Positions 35,774 through 43,539 of a stretch of DNA of 64,000 bases are shown here, one piece after another (position 1 is the first letter of the stretch; every line of letters starts with the position of its first letter). Location of the stretch: NCBI RefSeq assembly GCF_017161265.1, contig NZ_CP031393.1, positions 930,001-994,000 of the forward strand, written 5' to 3'. A model generated the notes under the pieces. That model searched no databases, was not told the DNA's origin, and worked only from the letters and a program-made list of their open reading frames with translations. Source of the DNA: Treponema medium. Its GTDB lineage: Bacteria; Spirochaetota; Spirochaetia; Treponematales; Treponemataceae. The position numbers were made by a program, and so were the translations under genes.

Positions 35774-36796
35774 TTATTTTACATTAAGAGAGGCGAGGTC
35801 TTTTTCTTTACCGAAGAAGTCCCGATAAAAGGGCTTGGTTTTTTCCGCTAAATAACCGGCAGGAACTTTTCCCGGATGCAGTTTATCGGCAAGCCAGATA
35901 ACACCGAGGCATGAGCACGGAATGGGGGAATCCCACTCGTCAACACTTGACGGGAATACATAGACCTTGCCGTTATCCACTGCGGGAATGCCCTTCCATT
36001 CAGCCTTTCCGGCGAGTTCTGCCGGAGTTACCTTCGAGCCCGTTGCGGCAACGATGACCTGCGGGGCGTATTTCTGGACTTGTTCCAGCGATACTTTTGT
36101 CCAATAGACATCGGTAATATCATCGCTCACCAATTTTCCGCCTGCTGCCGCAACGAGTTCCGCTTGGAACATCTTGGGACTGAGCGCGTTCAGAGGATCG
36201 GAGCGACTGCTGACATAAACGGATACCGCCGGTTCTCCTTTTACGAAACCTGCGACATCATTTAAGATTGCCTTATAAAAAGTGAGCAGCTTTTGCGCTT
36301 GTTCGCGATTACCGGAAGCGGCGCCGAGCATTTCAACATAGCTAAAAAAATTCTTCATCGTTTCAGGCTCGATCACCAATGCGGGAACACCGAGCGCTTC
36401 GATTTGAGGAAGCTGCTGTGCGGCTTTAAACGGCACTAAAATGAGGTCGGGAGACAGAGAAGCAACTGCTTCGAGGTTCAAGTTCTTTGCGCCGCCGCAT
36501 GCGGGTTTATCCGCCAATTCGGGAGCGAATTCTTTAATAAACGGCCGAGCGCTTTTTCCGCCGTCGCCCGACACGATATATTCCCGACAGCCGATTGCCA
36601 ATGCTGTGTTGCTGAGAATATAAAACGGCGCGACAATCCGCTCCGGCTTTTTGGGGATAACAACGGTTCTACCCTGATGATCGGTTACGGTTGCAAAACC
36701 TTCCGATGTTTTTTTGTCCTGCTTTCCGCCTGCCCATACCGGCAAAGCTGCAAGCATTACAACTAAGATTGCTAATGAACAGAGTTTTTTACACAT
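35774..36796 (-). CDS. periplasmic binding protein, iron/haem/cobalamin ABC transporter
   Basis: This 340-residue protein has a signal peptide (MCKKLCSLAILVVMLAALPV then WAGG) and no lipobox cysteine near the cleavage site, so it is probably soluble periplasmic, unusual for spirochaetes which often lipidate these. The body matches the FepB/BtuF class: VTDHQGRTVVIPKKPERIVA, LEAVASLSPDLILVPF, and the C-terminal WKGIPAVDNGKVYVFPSS. AGGAGG lies six bases before the ATG. The substrate is not determinable. Confidence 0.9.
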   Translation of the reverse strand: MCKKLCSLAILVVMLAALPVWAGGKQDKKTSEGFATVTDHQGRTVVIPKKPERIVAPFYILSNTALAIGCREYIVSGDGGKSARPFIKEFAPELADKPACGGAKNLNLEAVASLSPDLILVPFKAAQQLPQIEALGVPALVIEPETMKNFFSYVEMLGAASGNREQAQKLLTFYKAILNDVAGFVKGEPAVSVYVSSRSDPLNALSPKMFQAELVAAAGGKLVSDDITDVYWTKVSLEQVQKYAPQVIVAATGSKVTPAELAGKAEWKGIPAVDNGKVYVFPSSVDEWDSPIPCSCLGVIWLADKLHPGKVPAGYLAEKTKPFYRDFFGKEKDLASLNVK

Positions 36797-36815
36797 AGGA
36801 TCCTCCTTTATAGAC

Positions 36816-37274
36816 TTAGATAGACGTTAACATAATCTTCTTAATAAACTCAACCCCGTCTGCAAGCTCTTTATCATCAGGGTGTCCTTTGCCTAAGCCG
36901 CCGAACAGCTTGAATGGCCCGAAAGTATCAAATCCCTTGCATTCAAACTCCCCCAAGACGGTAAAGCCGTTTGCCTGTAAATAACCGGCAAATTTTTTCG
37001 CATACCGACCTTTTCCCATTCCACTTGTACATACGGCAAAAGCATATTTCGGAAATTCATGCCGGTGATGTTTCAAAAATGCATATATCGATTTATGAAA
37101 TCTTCCCGCATATATTCCCGAAGCGAAGCCGACACAATCATATTCCGAAAAATCGACATTTTGAGCTTGTTCTGCCTTAAACAGCGTTACCGGCATATCG
37201 TGTGCCATTGCCGTAACTACTTTTTCCGTATTTCCATGATGAACCGATGCATAGATAATAGCCGCTTTTTTCAT
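36816..37274 (-). CDS. flavodoxin domain protein, first gene of the ABC operon
   Basis: This 152-residue protein starts at 37274 (GGGAG upstream) with KKAAIIYASVHHGNTEKVV, the FMN-phosphate loop in the form S-x2-HGNT, and then VGFASGIYAGRFH and CTSGMG. It transfers electrons via FMN. Heading an iron/haem-type uptake operon, it may reduce the imported iron or help open the haem ring, as flavodoxin-like proteins do in anaerobic haem systems (inference). The next gene starts 20 bases on. Confidence 0.8.
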   Translation of the reverse strand: MKKAAIIYASVHHGNTEKVVTAMAHDMPVTLFKAEQAQNVDFSEYDCVGFASGIYAGRFHKSIYAFLKHHRHEFPKYAFAVCTSGMGKGRYAKKFAGYLQANGFTVLGEFECKGFDTFGPFKLFGGLGKGHPDDKELADGVEFIKKIMLTSI

Positions 37275-37367
37275 AAAATCTCCCAATAAAAATGTGAAAA
37301 CTCCATGCCGAGCAATGTACTTACATTATCCGACAGCGTCTTTTTTTAACGGTGCGATTGTACTACT

Positions 37368-37406
37368 TTTCCCATACCGATATCAATATAATATTCCGGT
37401 ATGGAA
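37368..37406. promoter_or_regulatory. inverted repeat in the divergent region
   Basis: TTTTCCCATACCG and CGGTATGGAAAA flank a TATAATATT core between the flavodoxin operon and the AlbA/ATPase regulator. It may be an operator for either side or a weak terminator. The core also contains a usable -10 for the rightward gene. Confidence 0.4.
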
Positions 37407-37446
37407 AATAAGCTCTTGGCGTGATAAAATCAGCATAAGGAGAATT

Positions 37447-38898
37447 ATGACACCAGAAGAAATAAAGAAACTCATTCAAAACGGTGAAAAAATAGATGTT
37501 GAATTTAAAGAATCAAAGAATGCTTTATCGAAAGACGTATATGATTCCGTTTGCTCTTTTAACAATAGAAACGGCGGTCATATAGTATTAGGGGTTAACG
37601 ACAAAAGGGAAATTACCGGCGTTAATCCTGACAAGGTTGATAAAATAATAAAGGAATTTACAACAGCTATTAATAATTCGCAAAAAATATATCCGCCTTT
37701 ATACTTAACACCTGTTTCAATAGATATGGAAGGCAAGAAACTTATTTATATCAGAGTACCAAAAGGCTGTCAGGTGTGCAGGCACAATGGACGCATTTGG
37801 GATAGGTCTTACGAGGGTGATATAAATATTACCGATAATGCGGAACTGGTATATAAGCTTTATGCGCGGAAACAAAGCACCTATTTTGTAAATAAGGTCT
37901 ATCCTAATTTGGGAATAGATTGTTTAAACTCAGCGGTAATTGAAAAAGCACGAAAAATGGCTATTGCAAGGAATCAAAATCATTTATGGAAGGGTATGAA
38001 TGATGAAGAACTTCTGAGAACAGCTAATTTAATTTTAATTGATCCGGAAACAAACAAAGAAGGTATTACCTTAGCTGCAATTTTATTATTTGGAAAAGAC
38101 AACGCCATTATGTCCGTTTTATCACAGCATAAAACGGATGCACTATTTAGAGTAGAGAACAAAGACCGATATGATGACAGAGATGTCGTCATTACCAATC
38201 TGATTGACAGTTATGATAGGCTTATCAACTTTGGCAGAAAGCATTTGAATGACTTGTTTGTTTTAGAGGGCATTGTTAATGTCAATGCAAGAGATAGGAT
38301 ACTCCGAGAAGTAGTTTCCAACACATTAGCCCACAGGGATTATTCAAGCGGCTTTCCTGCGAAAATGATTATTGATGATGAAAAAATTACTATCGAAAAT
38401 AGCAATGTAGCACATAGAATAGGCGTATTGGATTTGCAAAAATTCGAACCGTTTCCTAAAAATCCGTCGATATCTAAAGTCTTTAGGGAAATTGGAATTG
38501 CCGATGAGCTTGGTTCCGGTATGCGTAACACCTATAAGTACACACAGCTGTATTCGGGAAAAAATCCTATTTTTGAAGAAGGCGATATATTCAGAACGAT
38601 TATTCCACTCAAGAAGATTGCGACGGAAAAGGTCGGCGAAAAGAATGTCCCTCAGAATGTCCCTCAGAATGTCCCTCAGAATGTCCCTCAGAATGTCCCT
38701 CAGAATGTCCCTCACAATAAGAAGGAGCTGATTGAATTTATAAAGGCAAAGGTGAGGTCAAATAATAAAATTACAAGGCGGACTATTGCAGATAATGCCG
38801 GCGTAAGTGTAAAAACTATTCAGAGAACCATAAAAGAGATAGAGAATCTACGATATATCGGTACCGGAAATAACGGATATTGGGAATTGAATGAATAG
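37447..38898 (+). CDS. AlbA_2/Schlafen-like ATP-binding transcriptional regulator with NVPQ hinge
   Basis: This 483-residue protein starts at 37447 (AAGGAG upstream). The AlbA_2 (divergent Schlafen) domain covers ~10-135 (VEFKESKNAL, GGHIVLGVNDKREITGV), the GHKL-type ATP-binding region ~265-390 (REVVSNTLAHRDYS, GSGMRNTYK), then a hinge with NVPQ repeats from residue 400 and a winged helix-turn-helix (TRRTIADNAGVSVKTIQRTI). COG2865 proteins of this kind are regulators of unknown signal, common in anaerobes and often accessory. GC is lower than the flanking core genes. Confidence 0.85.
   Translation: MTPEEIKKLIQNGEKIDVEFKESKNALSKDVYDSVCSFNNRNGGHIVLGVNDKREITGVNPDKVDKIIKEFTTAINNSQKIYPPLYLTPVSIDMEGKKLIYIRVPKGCQVCRHNGRIWDRSYEGDINITDNAELVYKLYARKQSTYFVNKVYPNLGIDCLNSAVIEKARKMAIARNQNHLWKGMNDEELLRTANLILIDPETNKEGITLAAILLFGKDNAIMSVLSQHKTDALFRVENKDRYDDRDVVITNLIDSYDRLINFGRKHLNDLFVLEGIVNVNARDRILREVVSNTLAHRDYSSGFPAKMIIDDEKITIENSNVAHRIGVLDLQKFEPFPKNPSISKVFREIGIADELGSGMRNTYKYTQLYSGKNPIFEEGDIFRTIIPLKKIATEKVGEKNVPQNVPQNVPQNVPQNVPQNVPHNKKELIEFIKAKVRSNNKITRRTIADNAGVSVKTIQRTIKEIENLRYIGTGNNGYWELNE
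38644..38715 (+). repeat. six in-frame 12-base repeats (NVPQ x5, NVPH)
   Basis: AATGTCCCTCAG is repeated five times, exact at DNA level, followed by a sixth unit ending CAC. The identical units suggest recent slippage; changes in copy number keep the reading frame and would only lengthen the hinge. Confidence 0.95.
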
Positions 38899-38930
38899 TT
38901 GTGAATTACAAAAGCGAGAATTTGAAAAGG

Positions 38931-39070
38931 AATCAACAACCCCGACGCAAGCGTCGGGGCACAGTGCTCAATGTTTCGTACTGTGTGTTCTATAAGGTGG
39001 TTGCAGTCGGGGTTAATACCCTTTGTTACGACGCAGAGCGTCGGGGTATTAACCCCTCCGCACGAATAAA
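38931..39070. repeat. CCCCGACG-type intergenic repeat, copy 2
   Basis: AATCAACAA, CCCCGACGCAAGCGTCGGGG, an additional stem ACAGT/ACTGT, AAGGTGGTTGCAGTCGG, GACGCAGAGCGTCGGGGTATTAA, CTCCGCACGAATAAA. It is colinear with copy 1 at 13921 and ends 11 bases before the next ATG. Confidence 0.9.
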
Positions 39071-39081
39071 ACGATCGGCGT

Positions 39082-39915
39082 ATGGAATTAGATTTTAAGC
39101 ATGCTTCATTACAGGAAATCCTTAACTATGCTCCCGATCTCCGCAGGGAAGCATATATAGATGCGACGCTACGGATGCAAGCGGATGATAATATCGTCGG
39201 GGTGTTCGGCTCTGCGTATTCGGAAGCTCAGTCTCCCGTCATCGATGAGGCGCTCATCTATGGCTGCGGTCTTGTGCCGGTTCCGATTGTCGGAGTGGAT
39301 GCCTTTATTTTTAAATATGGTGATTATCCTGCTTGCGATGCGATCAAGAGTACGATGGTATATTTAACGACACAAAAGTGTCCGCTGCTGTATTCTTCCA
39401 AGATGTATGTACTTGACGGCTGTTGCCCTGCTGTCGGAACCGCGTTCCGGCAGTGTACGCAAAAACCTGTGCATATATACAACGACGCTGCAACACTCAA
39501 AACAGTGCTGCAACAGGTGTACGGCTGCGAGTATTCCGGCGCCCGCTATCAAGAAGCGAAGTCTGCTTTTGTAACGCTGAATACTTTACTGCACCGCCTT
39601 GAGCAAAGTATGCTTTCCGGCAATGACTTTGGTGTACTCGCTTTTTATTCCCGTTTTATCTTTGAGCTTGAAGAACGGATCGCTTTCTTGACGCGGGTGT
39701 GCGAATTGCTTTCTTCCGCAGCAATCGGCGAACATTCATCTCATTCACCGGAAAAACGAGTGCCTGTTTCAATTCATTGTCCCGACGGCATCATACAAAA
39801 AATCAAACCGACTGCCGGAAATTATTTTAAGCCGGTATGGGTGCAGGCAGGGTGTTCCGCCGATATTGCATGCGCAGGATGTATCTACCCGGCCGGTCAG
39901 TATGTGGGGTATTAA
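39082..39915 (+). CDS. 2-hydroxyacyl-CoA dehydratase D-subunit-like protein
   Basis: This 277-residue protein has IVGVFGSAYSEAQSPVIDEA, YGCGLVPVPIVGVDAF and CPLLYSSKMYVLDGCCPAVG, reminiscent of HgdB/FldC-type dehydratase subunits, which bind a [4Fe-4S] cluster with cysteines. It is shorter than typical subunits (~370-430), and other cysteines lie near the C-terminus (CSADIACAGCIYP). No activator ATPase or partner subunit adjoins, so a complete enzyme is not encoded here. The start ATG directly follows repeat copy 2 with no clear ribosome-binding site. Confidence 0.5.
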   Translation: MELDFKHASLQEILNYAPDLRREAYIDATLRMQADDNIVGVFGSAYSEAQSPVIDEALIYGCGLVPVPIVGVDAFIFKYGDYPACDAIKSTMVYLTTQKCPLLYSSKMYVLDGCCPAVGTAFRQCTQKPVHIYNDAATLKTVLQQVYGCEYSGARYQEAKSAFVTLNTLLHRLEQSMLSGNDFGVLAFYSRFIFELEERIAFLTRVCELLSSAAIGEHSSHSPEKRVPVSIHCPDGIIQKIKPTAGNYFKPVWVQAGCSADIACAGCIYPAGQYVGY

Positions 39916-39983
39916 AGCCGATAACGTGAGGATATGGACTCTACAGAATCAACCCAACTCGAATCAGCTTCGATGAATACACT

Positions 39984-40105
39984 TGACGGGGACGTCCCAA
40001 GAGTTTGTTACTTTTTCGCTATTCCCGTCGAGCGTGTTCAAAATCGCACAGATAGCACGATTTTGAACATCGCATTTCAGGGTAACCTGCTCTGAAATGC
40101 GATGT
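39984..40105. repeat. three-hairpin element (relative of 43320-43455)
   Basis: Stem GACGGG/CCCGTC with the loop text TTTGTTACTTTTTCGC also found at 43340, then GTTCAAAATCG/CGATTTTGAAC and CATCGCATTTCAG/CTGAAATGCGATG. The gap 39916-40212 contains this and a following TTTTGAG/CTCAAA stem, and no gene. Confidence 0.7.
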
Positions 40106-40212
40106 TTTCGAACAGGTTAATTACCAATACAACGAATTTTGAGCGAAATACTCTCAAATCGTCGCTTCTACTGACAAGATGCCAACCTTTTCCGTCAGTC
40201 TTGCGATTACAT

Positions 40213-41520
40213 TTACTTAATCGCCTGTGCGCCGAAGCCTTTGACTGCACCGAACAGTTTTACAGCATCATCTTGCGGATATCTGTTTGCAAACATCGAC
40301 ACATCAGTTTGAACTTTCATCGTTTGGTTCATTCCCATTGCGCGTCTGAACTCGTTAGCGGGGGAATTCGGATCATAGTCGGTTTTTTCTTTATAGGTAG
40401 CGTTTAAGAAACCTGCCAAATATGCTTGGTTTAAAACTTTTTTAAGCGGAGCTACGTCTTTCAGCTCCTCGTTGCCTTCGGCGCTGTTAAAGCGTTCAAC
40501 GTCTTCAAAGTCTTTTACCCATACGTATTCAAATGTACCTAAGCCCGGCAGGGTTACATCCGCTTGTTTGTTCATAAAAAATCGATTGTTATCTACAAGT
40601 ACCTTTCGTCCGTTTTCCATAGAAGCAGGGCTGTCGATACGGCAGCGATCGATTGCAGACAGGGTAGAAAGCCCGATGATGTTGTGGTGTATATTCACCT
40701 CAACCTTCGTCATAACGCGGAAACCGTACCCCATATCCTCAAAGGCATGCGTGCGTGGCCATGTAAACAAAACAGTATTATATGCGAACTCCAGCGTTAT
40801 GGCGGTCGGTTTATTTTCTTTTCCCCAAATTTCGCAAGCAGACATCGCATTTGCAGTAAAAACATTATTCAAAATTTTAACATCGCCTGAACCGCCGAAC
40901 TGGATGGCAAAATTGGAAGCGTTATTAAATACGCAGTTTTGAATAAGCACATCGCATTTCATAATGCTGCCGCCGAATATCGCCTTTTCTGTTGTAATGG
41001 ATTTTTCACCGCCATTAACGCCTTCTCCCGGCGGCAGGATGAGCATACCGGTTTCCACACCGGCAGGTTTGCCTTTTGTCGGATGGTAACCGTTGGAAGC
41101 TCCTTTATCGAAGATGATACCGTCGATAACAAGTTTTTTTCCCTGACCGTCTTTAATATCAAACTCCATAGCCTTATTTGCGCGACCTGTTCCGTTTGAT
41201 GAGGCTGGCGGCATAACGAGCGTGCGGTATTTTAAAACGTCCCGTTTTGAAAAGTCTTTGGAATATCCTCCGTAGATTTCTACAGGGTTTTTTATCATGA
41301 TAAAACCTTTGTCCCGTACGCCGTAATAATTGCCTTCCGCAACATATAACTTATCACCGGGTTGCACTTTTTCGGCAGCCTTTTCGATGTTTTTAAACGG
41401 AGCATCTTTTGTACCCGCGTTTCCATTCTTACCGGTCTCTTTTGAAACGTAGTACTCTGCAGCCATTACGTTTGCTAAAACGAGACAAACCGCTAAACAC
41501 GTTGTAATTGCTTTTTTCAT
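40213..41520 (-). CDS. exported right-handed beta-helix protein
   Basis: This 435-residue protein starts at 41520 (GAGG upstream) with signal peptide MKKAITTCLAVCLVLANVMA. It opens with EYYVSKETGKNGNAGTKDAP and FKNIEKAAEKVQPGDKLYVA, the DUF1565-like entry to parallel beta-helix proteins, and continues with coil repeats (VEIYGGYSKDF, VLIQNCVFNNASNFAIQFGG, VKILNNVFTAN, VNIHHNIIGLST). Such proteins bind or cleave polysaccharides or act as adhesins; no catalytic set is clear. Probably periplasmic or surface located. A single-gene unit. Confidence 0.75.
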   Translation of the reverse strand: MKKAITTCLAVCLVLANVMAAEYYVSKETGKNGNAGTKDAPFKNIEKAAEKVQPGDKLYVAEGNYYGVRDKGFIMIKNPVEIYGGYSKDFSKRDVLKYRTLVMPPASSNGTGRANKAMEFDIKDGQGKKLVIDGIIFDKGASNGYHPTKGKPAGVETGMLILPPGEGVNGGEKSITTEKAIFGGSIMKCDVLIQNCVFNNASNFAIQFGGSGDVKILNNVFTANAMSACEIWGKENKPTAITLEFAYNTVLFTWPRTHAFEDMGYGFRVMTKVEVNIHHNIIGLSTLSAIDRCRIDSPASMENGRKVLVDNNRFFMNKQADVTLPGLGTFEYVWVKDFEDVERFNSAEGNEELKDVAPLKKVLNQAYLAGFLNATYKEKTDYDPNSPANEFRRAMGMNQTMKVQTDVSMFANRYPQDDAVKLFGAVKGFGAQAIK

Positions 41521-41634
41521 ATACACCTCTCAATTTAAGGGAGAATGCTTGTGTGCTTCCCTTTATGTTTAATGTAGCATAATTACCATAGTTTTGTAAA
41601 TTATTTTAAAGGCTGACAGATTATTGCCTTATAA

Positions 41635-41784
41635 CATTTCTGCGATAAAAATGTTATCGTTATTTGCAGAATAGGGAGATGGAGCCGTGCAGCTGTGGAA
41701 ATTTTACAAAAGAACGGATTTAAGAAACTGCTCAATGTGGATTGGGGCGGTAAGTATTTTCATGTCCCGCTTCATAATCCTTAA
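41635..41784 (+). pseudogene. C-terminal fragment of a rhodanese-like domain
   Basis: The frame reads CDKNVIVICRIGRWSRAAVE then ILQKNGFKKLLNVDWGGKYF and a stop at 41784. This includes the rhodanese active-site loop C-R-x-G-R-x-S and the following helix. There is no start codon; a TAA precedes it at 41632. This 5'-truncated remnant is all that I can identify in 41527-41836. Confidence 0.6.
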
Positions 41785-41836
41785 AATCCGCATTCAGCAA
41801 GGCTCTCATAGGCTATAATGCAATGACTTTTTATAC

Positions 41837-42775
41837 TTAATCCAATCTTTTTATTTTGATAAACCGTACTTCTTGTCTGTAAGCGCTTACTATCGTAATA
41901 ATTGAGGCCAGTATTAAAATTCCACCGTTTACCAATAAATCTCTTTTAACCAGCTTTGCGATGTCCGGTTCGGTGATTATAAGCTCCGGCGTTTCTTTTA
42001 AAACATCGAAAAAGCCGATATGCTCAATATCCGGACCCTCATTTACAGCATCGTATATACGCCAGCCGTATTCCAATACGGTTGCCGCTGCGAGCGCTAT
42101 GCCCAGTACAATCAAAATCATAACGATGGCTTTTACGGTTAATTTTTTTCCCAGTCGTTTGTATACAGTATAGGATATTGCGCTGAGTAAGACTGGAATC
42201 GCCCAAACATAGAGGTTCATTTTTCCGACGATAACATACAGTAAGATTCCCGCTAATGCAACGCCGATAACGCCCAATGTACCGAGTAAAAAATTTTCTT
42301 GCGTGTTTTTGTCTTTTTCTTTTTGAGCGGTAAGATCGGCTTCTTTTTCCGCCCGCTCAGCTTCGGTTAGATACAGGTATTGTAGTCCTATTTGAAACAA
42401 CCGTATCGTTCCGTCATTTTTACCATAGATAAATCCGCCGGATTTATACTTATTTTCTATCAGGAATGGGATAACGGTATCATTCAGCAAATCAAATGTT
42501 TTCTTATAGTTCCCTAATGCCGGCGTAGGATATTCAAAGATTAATGTTGCGTTATCGATACGCGTTTTTACTTTTTTTATTTCACAAAGCCGCGATTGCA
42601 AAAGGGCGAACAAGTCTTCTCCATTTTCTGCCTTAGAAGCGCCGATGGTAAGGATACATTTCTTCGCATTGGCATCTACGTGAAAAATCGTATAAAACCC
42701 TTGCAGCATTCCTGCATATACATTCTTATATTTTTTAAATTGATAATCTTTAGATAAAAAGTCTAAACTTCCCAT
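41837..42775 (-). CDS. multi-pass membrane protein of unknown function
   Basis: This 312-residue protein starts at 42775 (AGAGG upstream), in preference to an upstream start without a site. Residues 1-150 are soluble (GSLDFLSKDYQFKKYKNVYA, CILTIGASKAENGEDLFALL), then a Glu/Lys-rich linker (TEAERAEKEADLTAQKEKDK), four membrane segments between ~165 and 245, and a last one near 285-305. I do not recognise a family. A single gene with no operon partner. Confidence 0.65.
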   Translation of the reverse strand: MGSLDFLSKDYQFKKYKNVYAGMLQGFYTIFHVDANAKKCILTIGASKAENGEDLFALLQSRLCEIKKVKTRIDNATLIFEYPTPALGNYKKTFDLLNDTVIPFLIENKYKSGGFIYGKNDGTIRLFQIGLQYLYLTEAERAEKEADLTAQKEKDKNTQENFLLGTLGVIGVALAGILLYVIVGKMNLYVWAIPVLLSAISYTVYKRLGKKLTVKAIVMILIVLGIALAAATVLEYGWRIYDAVNEGPDIEHIGFFDVLKETPELIITEPDIAKLVKRDLLVNGGILILASIITIVSAYRQEVRFIKIKRLD

Positions 42776-42890
42776 GAGTGTTCCTCTTTGAGTAAATGAG
42801 TTGCGCCGCAAATAATTCGACAGCTGTCGAGTTTATTCTTTTTTTATATAAAGATAAAGAGGCCAACTCAGAGTAAACGCATCAGGCTAT

Positions 42891-42952
42891 TTATTCGTGC
42901 GGAGGGGTTAATACCCCGACGCTTACGTCGGGGGTGTTGATTTAACACCCCC
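42891..42952. repeat. CCCCGACG-type repeat, end fragment (copy 3)
   Basis: ATTCGTGCGGAGGGGTTAAT, CCCCGACGCTTACGTCGGGG, GTTGATTTAACACCCCC. These are the outer parts of copies 1 and 2 without the middle. Confidence 0.8.
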
Positions 42953-43002
42953 GCGGAAAAATTGGGGTTGCTACGTAGCTCCTCTTTTTTTTGAAAATAA
43001 CT

Positions 43003-43315
43003 TTTCCGTCAGCCTTTTGAAAATAGCCTGTCCGGAAGTGTACGTCCGTGTACACTTCCGGACGCGAGTTTTTGCATCGCAAAAACATCGCTTCTGTTTT
43101 GAACCACGGACATCCTTGTCCGTTCTGAAACTACAAGGCGCGAGCAAAAAACACCCGCAGGCATGTTGAAAAGTGTACATCCGTGTACACTTTTCAACGT
43201 CGAGTTTTGCTGCGCAAAAACGTCGCTGTTGCTTATAACCCCGGACATCCCTGTCCGTCCTGATACGTTGAGGCTTTTTCAGTAGCGGCACGGATGCCGC
43301 TGGTTATATCAGAAG
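43003..43315. repeat. CCTTTTGAAAATA-type elements with long stems
   Basis: From CCTTTTGAAAATA (43013) it contains GTCCGGAAGTGTAC/GTACACTTCCGGAC, GCGAGTTTTTGC/GCAAAAACATCGC, GGACATCCTTGTCC, then GTTGAAAAGTGTAC/GTACACTTTTCAAC, GAGTTTTGC/GCAAAAC and GGACATCCCTGTCC. Two head-to-tail units share layout but differ in arms. Confidence 0.75.
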
Positions 43316-43319
43316 CGAT

Positions 43320-43534
43320 GGGGATGTCTCAAAAGTTGGTTACTTTTTCGACATCCCCGCGAGTTTAAAATCAAGTCTTTACACAGTAATGACTTAATTT
43401 TAAACATCGCATCTAAATCTAAGGAAACTGTCCAAAAACTGAAGTTTTTGGACAGCCCTTCGCTGCCAAAAGTGTACAAGGATGTACACTTTTGGCAAGG
43501 CAACGCCGTAGACGGTATGCATATTTTCAAAAGG
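43320..43534. repeat. three-hairpin element plus element end abutting kbl
   Basis: Stems GGGGATGTC/GACATCCCC, GTTTAAAATCAAGTC/GACTTAATTTTAAAC and CTGTCCAAAAAC/GTTTTTGGACAG (43320-43455), then TGCCAAAAGTGTACA/TGTACACTTTTGGCA (43469-43499) and TATTTTCAAAAGG ending at 43534, five bases before the kbl stop codon. Confidence 0.8.
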
Positions 43535-43539
43535 AAATA

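Noticed and set aside
38344-38731. Frames rich in RDILRDIL and MSLRMSLR
   Set aside because: They are other-frame translations of the 12-base NVPQ repeats and have no ribosome-binding site.
42971-43530. Frames of 106, 79 and 73 codons with KCTRMYT-like motifs
   Set aside because: The recurring motif comes from the hairpin stems GTGTAC/GTACAC read in frame; the same peptide text recurs at other element copies.
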